DNA of 64,000 bases, taken from the NCBI GenBank assembly GCA_017506865.1, contig JAFCMP010000514.1:1364001-1428000 (forward strand), written 5' to 3'. A program made the translations under genes and the position numbers. The number at the start of each line of letters is the position of its first letter. Position 1 is the stretch's first letter. Under the pieces are notes generated by a model. It was not told the origin of the DNA and ran no database searches. It saw only the letters and a program-made list of their open reading frames with translations. The stretch comes from Tribonema minus (lineage: Eukaryota > Sar > Xanthophyceae > Tribonematales > Tribonemataceae). Positions 1 through 9,800 of the stretch are shown here, piece by piece.

Positions 1-3000
1 CGACGATGGGCCAGCCCCCCGCCGCGGCGGCGCACGGCGCGAGGGGGAAGGCGGGTGCCAGCGCATCGGCAGTGCAGCGCACGTACGCGCCATCGAAGGC
101 CACATCGCGCATAGAGGCAACGTGACTCCACACAAGCGGCGGCATGCTGGCAAACTTGGCGACTGCGCTGGTGTCCTTCAGGCCGCCGAAGTAGGGCAGT
201 TTGAACGCGGCGCGCGTGAGTGCCTCCCTGCAAGAAGGGCGTTGCGCAGGCGCCGACCACTTGTGAGTTGTAATTTCAACTTCTTTGTATGATGTTCTTC
301 AAGATTTGTGTTGTTGCTGTTGTTGTTTCGCAAAATGATTCTGGGCGATTGTATTGTTGCTGGTGTTGTTGTTGCTGACCTGCTGGACCGGCGCATGTGG
401 TCCACTTGTAGGCTCAGTCAGTGCGGCGCGGCATGACGTGTGTGTACGACTTTCAACACCGGCAGCTGTACTGCTGTGTACTGTTGTGTACTGTCCTTTT
501 TAGTCCAGCCAGCATGCACACCAACTGCGCCAGCAGGTGAGGCGAGACAGCGGCCAGTGACAGCACGCATACATTACCCCCCCATACATTACCATGCCCC
601 CTCCCCCCCCCTTCCTGACACACAGACCCACAATGCCACAAAGCATTCAGCCTTCCGTCACCCATTTCCCTGTACCTCATTTGACTCCTAGGTCAGTAAT
701 GCCGGCTGTAAATTCACAACGACAAGCACTGCCCCCATTCTGAACGCATCAGTAGCTGTTGCATCCACGATATACTGGAAGACGAGTGGCCAGCTGTGAC
801 ATCAATTAATGTTGCTGGCAGTACTGTGGTGTGAAGATGCGGCTTTTGTGGCCTTGCCGACAATTGGACCGGCGCTCAGGACTTGCGCAAGCGAGACCAT
901 GGCTGTTGCTGACGAGCCTGCAACGCCAGAAGCGGTACCACCTGCCCGCCACTGTGCAGCAGGTGTGTGTCACTACACTGAGCACCATTGAGCACCATTA
1001 GTGCCTCACCTTATGGCGTGCCACTGCATTGAGCACGCCATGAGGTGAAGCACTCAATGGTGCCAAACTGCAGGATCTTGTGCGCTGTGCCCCTCCGCGT
1101 GTATACTAGTGCAAGCTTGAAGCTGCAGGTAGCTGTGACTTGAAGAACGCAGGTTCGACTCTGGACGCCAAACGCTGAGCATCCGTGCCGCCGTCACACG
1201 CCCTGACCTGACATCCGCCAGCACGCACGCCGCCACGAGCGCCGCCGCCCACCCCACGCTCCACCACCCGTAACCCCCCACCCCGCCCCCCTCCGTGCGC
1301 GACGCCACGTACACCAGCTGACACAGCGCCGCCACAACGCTCAGCACGAAGTGCCGCAGCGGCCACCGCTGCGCGAGCGTCAGCGCGGGCATGTGCCGGC
1401 CGTTGATGACGCTGCGCACGCCGAGCCCCCACCAGCGCGGCGCCGCCGCCGCCGGCGCCGCGCCCACGGGGTAGTACGTCTGCACCATGACCTCGAGGGG
1501 GCGGGGTTCGGGGGCGTTGAAGGGGGGTGCGCCGGCGACGGGGGTGCGGATGTGGTCGAGCACTGCTGCGACCGCGTACGGGCCGCGCGTCGCCAGGGGT
1601 AGGTATCCTGCAGGGGGGGGGAACGGCACGCTGTAATGAGTACTGTGTTCGCGTAGGAAAGGAATGGGGACGCGTATGTGGGGCTAAACACGGTCGCGGC
1701 CGGGCCGCGCGTGGCCAGGGGTACGTACACTGTAGAAGGGGGGGGGGGGGGGGGGGCAGCGGTGTTTCGTGAGCTTGGAATGAAGGCGTTTGCGGCGGCT
1801 GGGCGCTTCTGAATTGGCGCACCGCCAGGTGTGTGCGCGCGCGGAGGTTGCCTGCAGCGCTGCGAGCGCGACATGAGCGCCTGGCTGAAGGATGGCGCTG
1901 ACGCGTGTGCGACGAGGAAGCCAGGGGTTCACGGTCGACATGGCGGCGCGGTGAAGGGGGCGCGTGGCAAGGAAGGGCCGGACACATACACGTCTCATGA
2001 TTGCTGCTGTGCGCGTCTCTCTGTTGTGCACAACACGCACAGCCTGGCCTTGCAGCAAGTAAGTTTTCATCAAGTCTGGACGCATGGGTCACTGGTAAAA
2101 CAACCTGCCGCGCAAGAAGTCACCGCACCATGTATGCCAAAGCCTTGTGTGAAGCCATGCCTTTGTGTACTTCAAACGGGCACCTCTTTCATGGGAGCGC
2201 TAGAGTTTTCAACAGGATGCAGGAGGTCCCTGTCTCAGTGGCACAGGGTGCCGCTGCCTCTGTAGTGTGGCTCCGTCTGCGCGAATCTCACTGAGAAAAG
2301 GGCAACTTCAGCCACTGCGCGTTGCTGCATCTCCAGGTGCAACAGCAGGAGAAACGAAAAGCGTAGCGCTACCAGACAGCAATGCGGCACGGGCTACGAG
2401 CTGCGCACACAGGTGCTGCGCGCCAGCTGAAACACACGTTCGACTTGCCTGGCAGCAGGAAGCAGAAAAACGCCGAGAGCGTCAGCAGCAGCGCCGCGGT
2501 AATGCCCCACGCCAGTCCCGTGCTGCCCGTCGCCGCCACGATGATGAATAAGAGGATGGCGGCAACGTAGGCAGGTATCAGCTGCCACCGCACGCCGTCC
2601 AGCGTCGCATGTATTGCGAGTACAGAAGCCAGCGCCAGTGCCGCGCTGCCACCTGCGGCGGTGGCAGGATTGTGCGTGGATGGCGCCGAGACAGTGGCGT
2701 TGACGACGAATGTTACTTGAATTAAACGTGAATGCGTGTTGAGGCAAGTGGAGTGGGGCTGAGTACAACGCAACTTACGAGGTGGTGTGTCGGGGTGCAG
2801 TGGTGGCATCGCCATCTTCAAACATGCATAGGGGCATTGCTGGCCTCGAAAGGCTGCATTCGAGCGACAACACACGACCACTGCGGCGTGGCGCTCGCGG
2901 CGACAAGCTGTGTGAATGACGCCTAGCCAACACCCACCACCCACCACCGAAGCCACACATGTTTTGACAACCTGCTGTTGACCAAAAATATCACACAACC

Positions 3001-3267
3001 GCCTCGTGAGACAATGCTGGGCTTCAAGGCGCTGGCAAAACTGCACCTTCTGCGGATTACATGACGCGGAACCATACCTGGGCGCGGCAGAGCGTCCGCG
3101 CTGATGAAAGAGGCGACCATGTAAGCTGTCAGCAAGCCAGCAACCACATACTCCATGGGGGACCATAGCAAGGCGAGCAGCCTATGGCCAAGTCTCCTGA
3201 CAGGCAACTGCGTCGCTGCTGAAACAGCATCAGAGAGGCCCCCAGCAGCGGTGGAGCTCTGGCACAT
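1..3267 (-). CDS. Platelet-activating-factor acetylhydrolase-like membrane hydrolase, 5' part (runs off the window)
   Basis: Four exons, 3267-3078, 2715-2449, 1607-1208 and 227-1, join in phase 1/1/2. The N-terminal half is membrane-rich; exon 2 has the stretch VRWQLIPAYVAAILL and a long hydrophobic run. Exon 3 has TRGPYAVA...LDHIRTPV...EVMVQTYYPV, which matches the start of the PAF-AH/alpha-beta hydrolase fold (GPY-VG...D-R...vqvWYPa). Exon 4 ends in WPIVV just before the expected FSHG nucleophile elbow, which lies outside the window. Family members hydrolyse acetyl or short acyl esters of phospholipids. Intron 2 begins with GC (CAG|GCAAGT). Odd: exon 3 inserts about 80 residues, with two possible membrane helices, between the YYPV strand and exon 4. 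The ATG at 3267 is the first in frame; a Met nearer the first helix is possible. The family call is by motif; substrate is unknown. Confidence 0.72.
1690..1756 (-). repeat. Decayed copy of the exon-3 acceptor in PAF-AH intron 2
   Basis: A copy of the exon-3 start (GTACCCCTGGCCACGCGCGG, with a CTACAG acceptor just upstream on the minus strand) begins at 1729, 122 bp upstream of the real acceptor at 1607. A long C tract precedes it, as it does the real site. After about 40 bases the similarity is lost. Confidence 0.7.
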
Positions 3268-3474
3268 GGCTCGTTCCCGTTCAGTAAAGCAAAGGTGGTA
3301 CCAGCAGAGGACAATTGCTGGTGTTAACTGGCAGCACTCGCTTGCGGAGCGGGCGGACTAAATGGTTTATTCACTCTACACAGAACAACGTCATGTACTT
3401 GACACATGTGACTTGCCAGTTGTTGAAGTGTGTGAATCCTCGAGAGCGAAGCTTGCAGGGGCGAAGTTCGGCGT
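3268..3474. promoter_or_regulatory. Shared divergent promoter region
   Basis: The 207 bp between the start codons of the PAF-AH-like gene (minus) and the DUF1499 gene (plus). The two genes are head to head, so both promoters and 5' UTRs must lie here or overlap the genes. No TATA box or other known element was recognised. Confidence 0.4.
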
Positions 3475-4158
3475 ATGATTCTCAGACAATCCCGCCTGCT
3501 CCTGCTGGTGCCGGCAGCGCTGCTGCTGTGCACAGCTTATGCCGTGGCACCAGGTGCCAGCTCACACCAAGTGCCGGCAACTGTCGCTGGCGCAGCTGCC
3601 GCTGCTGGAAGCTGTACACAGGTTGCTGTCATCAAAGCGCTGCCCTTGCAAATGTCACGCAAAGCCGTGTTGCATCAAGCGGCTGCAGTCGTCACAACAT
3701 CGCTGATATGGCAGGGCAGTGACAGCGCGAATGCAGCAACCGCGCCGCCGCAAGCTGGCAACTGTGTGGAATGTGTGGGCGTTGTGAACGATCTGCTGGC
3801 TCCCTGCCCAGATGCACCCACGTGCGTATCCACTCAGGATGACAAGCCCTACTGTTTCATGGAGCCGTGGGCCTACGAGGTCACCACTTCACAGGCCAAG
3901 ACCCTGATAGCGAACTACCTCTACACTCTGCCTGGCGCCAAGATCGTAGCCGAGAGCGAGCGCTACTTGCGGGCAGAGGTAGCATCGCTGGGGGGCATTG
4001 CAGTCGATGACGTGGAGCTCTACCTGACGCCCAACGACTACACAGTGCAGTTCAGGGCCAACAGGCGGGATGGCGTGACGGATCTAGGTCAGAACAGGAA
4101 GCGGATGGAGCGGATGCGCATCGCGCTTGGGTTCGAGAAGGTGAGGTTCAATGCATGA
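3475..4158 (+). CDS. DUF1499 family protein, predicted plastid/thylakoid targeted
   Basis: Single-exon ORF of 227 aa. It starts with a signal peptide (Arg-Gln-Ser-Arg, then a Leu/Ala core ending near TAYA|VAPG). At about residues 62-87 a second segment reads SRKAVLHQAAAVVTTSLIW...SANA, which looks like a second, possibly thylakoid-lumen, transfer signal. The mature part (about 95-227) has the DUF1499 pattern: SERYLRAEV, DDVELYL, VQFRANRRDGVTDLGQNRKR near the C-terminus. Five or six Cys lie just after the targeting region. DUF1499 proteins occur in bacteria and plastids and have no settled function. Start chosen because the signal peptide follows directly. No intron is needed. Confidence 0.8.
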   Translation: MILRQSRLLLLVPAALLLCTAYAVAPGASSHQVPATVAGAAAAAGSCTQVAVIKALPLQMSRKAVLHQAAAVVTTSLIWQGSDSANAATAPPQAGNCVECVGVVNDLLAPCPDAPTCVSTQDDKPYCFMEPWAYEVTTSQAKTLIANYLYTLPGAKIVAESERYLRAEVASLGGIAVDDVELYLTPNDYTVQFRANRRDGVTDLGQNRKRMERMRIALGFEKVRFNA

Positions 4159-4768
4159 TCGCTGTTTGAGCAATGATCTGGGCTGTGGCACTTGTCCGAT
4201 CATCGCTGCCGCGGCAGGCTGCTCTGATGCCAACATGCAGCGAGGGCCGTGTTGGCTATGGTGCTTGTCTGAACATTGCAATTGCGGCAGGCTGGCCTGA
4301 CGCCAGAACGCCGCAGCGCTGGTGCTTTCAAGCCGAGGTACAACAGATGTGATCGAACACAACTGTCTCACAAATGATCTCATGTCACGTGATGAGGGCT
4401 GGAGGCTTTGACAACGCCACCATTGCATTGTGCAACTGGTACCACTTACTTATCCAGGAGCATGCTGATCGACATGGCCTGCTGACCGGCGAGCCACACC
4501 CAGCCGCAGTTACAAGAGCGATGCTGTCTACGTTGTAGTGGATCTGAAGGACGCGAAGCGTGCGGCTCTGAGCATGTTTCTCGGGCTTGGAATTCTGAAG
4601 CATCAGCAGACATGGATGAACACTGCGTGAGAGCAGCAGAGGTCTTTTTCGGAGTCTGCTGCATGGCGAATACGTCGTGTTGCTGTGCGCAAGCTGCGCA
4701 CGAGGCAGCAATCCTCTGCCACGCTCTGCAAATCGAAAGAGGATTGCGCAGCAGGTCGAGAGGGTCTC
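4159..4768. other. Intergenic, no gene seen
   Basis: Contains two similar segments (GGCAGGCTGCTCTGATGCCA at about 4214 and GGCAGGCTGGCCTGACGCCA at about 4286) that look like a decayed tandem duplication of about 70 bp. It is probably the 3' UTR of the DUF1499 gene. No convincing ORF on either strand. Confidence 0.4.
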
Positions 4769-5239
4769 ATGGCTGCACTTGCCACTAGAAACGACCGCAT
4801 TCAGTTTCGTTGCAACCGCGTGGTCACCACGCTCTGGTGTCGGTGGGCGCTGGGAGCGTTGCAACCAGCAGTACGCCTATCGATGCAGGCACCACTGCAA
4901 CAGCCGCTTTTTGGCATTCACGGTCGCGCAAACTTTCTGCTGCGTCCACCGCAGCACCTATCAGTCGTACTTCGACCTCAACCATGCTGTGCTCGCTCCG
5001 CTTTTCCACAGATCCCAGTGCTCCGCAACCGGACGCGAGCGTTCATTTTCGGAGAGAGTTTCTTGGACTCCTTTGGGCCCTCTGGATTTAACAACGAGGT
5101 CCCAGAGGAGATGGCACCAGGCGCTATGTGGGACAGGGACCCCAAAGCCCCTGTTTTCGAGACCCCTTCCCCCAGCCTGAAAAAGGCACTGGGGGGGTGG
5201 TGGGCGGAGCAGGGGGACGACCGTGTGCGCAGCAGATGA
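4769..5239 (+). CDS. Hypothetical protein, weak candidate
   Basis: Open frame of 156 aa from the first ATG (4769); it stays open upstream to 4685 without an ATG. The C-terminal third (GFNNEVPEEMAPGAMWDRDP, then PSLKKALGGWW) has balanced composition and looks protein-like. The N-terminal part is Arg/Leu-rich and could be an organelle presequence. I do not recognise a family. An overlapping minus-strand frame is also open (4961-5362), so this may be chance. Confidence 0.35.
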   Translation: MAALATRNDRIQFRCNRVVTTLWCRWALGALQPAVRLSMQAPLQQPLFGIHGRANFLLRPPQHLSVVLRPQPCCARSAFPQIPVLRNRTRAFIFGESFLDSFGPSGFNNEVPEEMAPGAMWDRDPKAPVFETPSPSLKKALGGWWAEQGDDRVRSR

Positions 5240-6851
5240 CTGAAAACTTTCGAGTTTTGTCAAGTTTGAATGTACGGACATCGTGGAGGGCCTGTTCAGG
5301 GTCTGTTTAAGGGCTGTTCCTGCGTATGCGCAATACATGTGTAAAGCAAGCTTTTTGAGCAATCTGTAGACTAGGGTGTTGGCATATTAAAGCGGACCAA
5401 GGTTTGCACCGGTGAGGAGAGCACCACAATTTGTCATTGGACTACATGGTTAATTCAGAACGCACATTACATGGTTGAGGCTTTTGTGCGAGCACTCTTT
5501 TGTGGCTGCTGAACACTCATCTGCTGCTTTGAACTGATCCCACACCCGATCCATAGCTGGTCCCTAGCATGTCTTGCTGTGGCGGCAGCATGCACAGTAA
5601 ATGACCACAAGGAGATCTGTGGACGCACAGTCATTGACCCCACAAGGAGGCCTGTCTAGGTGCATGATTGGCAGTATGTTGACCGACTGACTATGAAGAG
5701 TACGTACTACGAGCTCCTTCCTATATGCACAAGGCGATGAGTTGCAGGGGTGCAAAGCTTCATGGTGTTAGCCAGGCCTGTGGGTGCATCTGCAGATATT
5801 CGCGACGCTCAGCATCATGTCGTGCGCACAGTGGTACCAGGTTATGAGGCCCTGGACGTATCAGCCGAGCGAAGGCGTTGTCAATTCGGATGAGCTCTCG
5901 CTGGCAGGGCGACACTGATGTGCATAGCGTAACATTGGTAGTGCGGCATGCTTGACATGAATGGCTTGCGCAAGACAGCATGGTTGTGCACAGAAATTAC
6001 AAAAAAAGCAAAGCAGAGTCTGAAGTTGCAGTCATGTCCGCACGATGGAATATTTCTGGGTTGCATTGTTACCGCGCACGAATTGGCCGTACCGGCTCGG
6101 GACACACTGCCAGCGCTGCCGTCTGTCTGGCCTTTTCATTGATGGATTATGATGGCATTGCACCATGAGAGCCACGAAACACACACGCAGCTACGCTCAT
6201 ACCTTGCCTTGCCGCCACTGCTTCTCTCGATCAGCGCCATTGATGAACAGTAGTGTACATACGCTTGCTTGCTTTTGGCGCACGACGCTGTATAGATGCA
6301 CTCTGTAATCACAAACCTGCAGTTGATCACCCTGCCTAGACGCACTCTGTCATCACAAACCCTACAGTTGAGCATCATCCTGCCTAGACGCACTCCGTCA
6401 TCACAAACCCTACGGTTGAGCACCACCCTGCCAACTGTGACTCCCAACCTGATTCGCACATGGCATCGGTGTTCACAACCTGTGCCCTCGTCTCGCGCCT
6501 GAAGAGTGCTGAGCGGGGCACCCCTCCCGCATCTGTTGCGCCCTTGATAAAATGCTGTGTCATCAACGTCGTCCTGCTGTAGCGACACGTGCTTTGGCGA
6601 AAAAGGGGTGGTGGCAAAGCGCGGCGCTCCCATTCTCGTGCGCGCCACTGCCCCCGCTGCTGCCACCGCGCACGCGGGGAATGTCACCATGGCTGCCTCT
6701 GAGCAAGCTGTTCGCAAGCACGGCGGCACCAACTTCAGGTACATGAGCTGCATGTTGCAGCAGTCATGGGCAACGCGTCGGCGCGCAGCCACCTGCTCTC
6801 ATGTAGAGTATGTTGCCACTGCCGCTGGACTTCGCGTCCCGCCGCCACAGC
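5240..6851. other. Intergenic, downstream of CYP97
   Basis: Lies beyond the CYP97 stop codon and probably holds its 3' UTR and the 3' end of the 4.8 kb ORF. Apart from the minisatellite at 6297-6432, no gene, RNA or mobile element was recognised. Confidence 0.4.
6297..6432 (+). repeat. Minisatellite, about 53 bp x 2.5
   Basis: Three successive copies start near 6297, 6350 and 6404 and share GCACTC(T/C)GTCATCACAAA, then CCCTAC(A/G)GTTGAGCA and CCTGCC. The later two are closest to each other; the first lacks a few bases. Confidence 0.8.
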
Positions 6852-9800
6852 CTAGAACGGACACCCGCCCCCTGCAGCACTGCCACCGCCGCCGCCGTCG
6901 CCGCCGCTGCCGCCACCTCTGCCTCCGCCACTGAGGCTGCAACTGCCGTCACCGCCGTGCTCACTGCCTCGCGGCAAGCCATCCTCACCCCCAGCGCCAC
7001 CGCTGCTGCCGCCGCCGCCACCGCCACCGCTGCTTCCGCTGCCGCGCCGCCGCCGCGCCGTCATGCGCAGCCCGTCAGCGGTGTGGATCGTGGCGCCGGT
7101 GACCATGCGCGTCTCGCGCGGCGCGCCCGCGAGCGCGAGGTCGAAGTCGTGCAGCAGCAGCGCGAGCGTAACCGTCGCCTCCATGAGCGCAAACTGATCG
7201 CCGACGCACTTGCGCTGGCCGCCGCCGAAGGGGAGAAACGCAAAGTCGGACGCGATCTCGCTCGGGTAGAGCCCCGCGAGGCCGACCCTGGGGTCAAAGC
7301 CGGCCCAGCCCGTGACTCTGCAGGTCGATGAGCGAGTGAGTGAGTGAGTCGATGAGCTTGAAGGGGAGGAACACAAAGTCGGACGCGATCTCGTTTGGGT
7401 AGAGCCCCGCGCGACCGGCCTCGGGGTCGCAGCCGGCCCAGCCCGTGACCCTGCAGAGTCACAAGGGCGAGTCGATGAGTGAGTGAGTGAGTGAGTTAGT
7501 CGATGAGTTTGAAGGGGAGGAACACGTAGTCCACGGCGGCGTCGCTGGGGTAGAGGCCCGCGGCGCCCGCGTCCGGGCTGTAGTCGGCCCAGCCGGCGAC
7601 GCTGCGGCGCGCGCGCGGGCCCGAGTTGCACGTAGTGAGTGAGTGGGTGAGTGACGCGGTGAATGGGTCAATTACTTCATAGCGACATGTGCATTGGCGT
7701 ACACTTAGGATTAGGCTTAGGCGACGCGTGGTGCACGCGGATGCGGGCTGAATGTAGTGAGTGAGTGGGAGAGTGAGTCAGTGGGTGAGTCAGTGACTTC
7801 AAGCCAGCGGCATCTGACAACGGGCGCGTCAATGGTGTAACTGCTGCCTGTATGGGCGCCCACTGGTGGTCTACGTGCGCGCTTGTGATGACCTCATTGC
7901 TGAAGTCGAGCACAATGCGCTACCCCTTACCCTTGTCCTGAGGTCTGTTGCGAATGCACAGAAGCCTGTGGCATCAGTGCTCAGGGGTATTCTGCACCAG
8001 CTTGCAGAGACGCGGCGGCGTGCACGGATGTGGGACATGAAGGTATTGCAATTAAGCCAGTGAGTCAGCGAGTCAATCGCTGGGCCTGCTGATAGGGGCC
8101 AAGAGCGTGCATGCAAGTAAACAAAGGTGTCACTGTTGCCGTCCTTGGCATGATCTGGTAATTCACATGCTTCTGATGGCTAGCCCATTACCGCTAGAGA
8201 GGACGGACGCGCAGTCTGCAAAAACCTCGCTGGTTCTATGAACGTAGGTGTTGAAACTTCAACAAGGCTGCAGCTACTGCAAGCCTGCTCGCCGACACAA
8301 GGCTTAAACGTCATGTCATTCACGCCAATGCCATCATCAAATACCGCCATCACTGCGCGCTCACCCCGGATTGCTGTGCGGCCGCAGGAACCGCTCCGGG
8401 TCGTACTTGGCCGGCTCCTGCCACAGCGCGGGGCTGCGGTGCAGATTCCATGTCGATATGAACACGTCCGCACCCCTCACGAGCCGCACGCTGCCCCTCG
8501 CCTCCCCCTCTGCAGCGCCAACTCCACCCGCCCCCCGTGTTCCCGCGCGTCGCTGCGCGCCGCTGCCGCTGCCGCCGCCGCCGCCGCTGCCGCTGCCGAT
8601 GCTGCCGCCAGCGCCGCTGCTGCTGCCGTCACCGCCGCCACCGCCGCTGCTGCTGCCATCACCGCCGCCACCGCCGCTGCTGCTGCTGCCGCTGCTGCTG
8701 CTGCTGCTGCTGCCCCAGGCGCCGCCGCCGCCGCCGCCGCCGACGGGCACCACATCGCCGCGCAGCGCGCGCCGTATGAGCACGGGCGGCTCGGGGACAG
8801 CCGCAGCGCCTCGGCCAGCCCGAGGCGCGTCAACTTCAACTTTGGAATGTCGTCGAAGGACGGCGCGCGGCGCGGCCCGAGGACCGTGGCGATTTCCTCG
8901 CGCACGCGCGCGGCTCGCGCGGCGTCCTGCGCCAGGTTGAAGAGGGTCCAGGTGAGCACTGCCGCGGTTGTTTCGTGGCCCGCCACGAGCATGGTCATGA
9001 GGTCGTCGCGCAGCTGCTTGGAGGTGGTGTCCTCGCCGCGCATGTCGATCAGGAAGCGCAGCAGGCTGCGGCGACGGCGGCGGCAGTAGGGGGGGGGGGG
9101 GGAGGAGTAGCGTTGTTGAGACCGCGTGTACATTCGGGGGTGCACTTGCTGTGTAAGACCGCAAAATCGGGCACCGCATCAGCCGAATCGGAGTGTCTCA
9201 TCCAACATTGGAGCTCCAAAGGCTTGCCGTGTGCGGTCAGCAGAGCGGGGAGGCGCACGCTGTATGGCACACCAAGGCCTCGATACCGTTGACAGAGTAG
9301 GATGCGTCTGGTCGAGCACTGCTGTGGTGTTCAGCCGGACAGCCCTGCATTCAAATGAAAGCCGTGCTTCAGCAGTGTAGAGCAACGGGTGTACGCAGGT
9401 GAGGAACGCGCGAGTGCTTGCGCAGCGTGCAAACATAAGCCATCACATCGTCTGAGCGACACAACCGACCAGTAACTTCAAGCGCGTGACTCAACTCTCA
9501 TTCCGAGACCAGAGTGCGCACGAGAACACAGAGCGATGAGCACTGCCCCTTACGACTCAATCGCAGGCGGCGTAACATAGCCACGTGGACAGAGGGTGGC
9601 AGCACCTCCTGCACCAGTTTAGTACTTCAACTACAGTTACTGAAGTGTATTTATTACCTTGAATCATCAGCTTTATCCAAGTCTCTCCCCTCCAGCTCAG
9701 CAATGTCAGCCACCTGCAAGTGCCAACAAAAAAATGATCGCAGAAGATATTTGCTGCAGACTGCAAGAGACAGCAACAGAAACATACCGGCAGATAGACG

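Noticed and set aside
1140-1175. GGTTCGACTC resembling a tRNA T-arm
   Set aside because: No acceptor stem, D-arm or anticodon arm can be folded around it; it lies at the exon-3/intron-3 border of the PAF-AH-like gene.
8361-9180. Plus-strand Ala/Pro/Arg-rich ORFs over CYP97 exon 7
   Set aside because: Mirror frames of the Gly/Ser-coding repeat; the minus strand carries the P450 motifs and correct splice sites.
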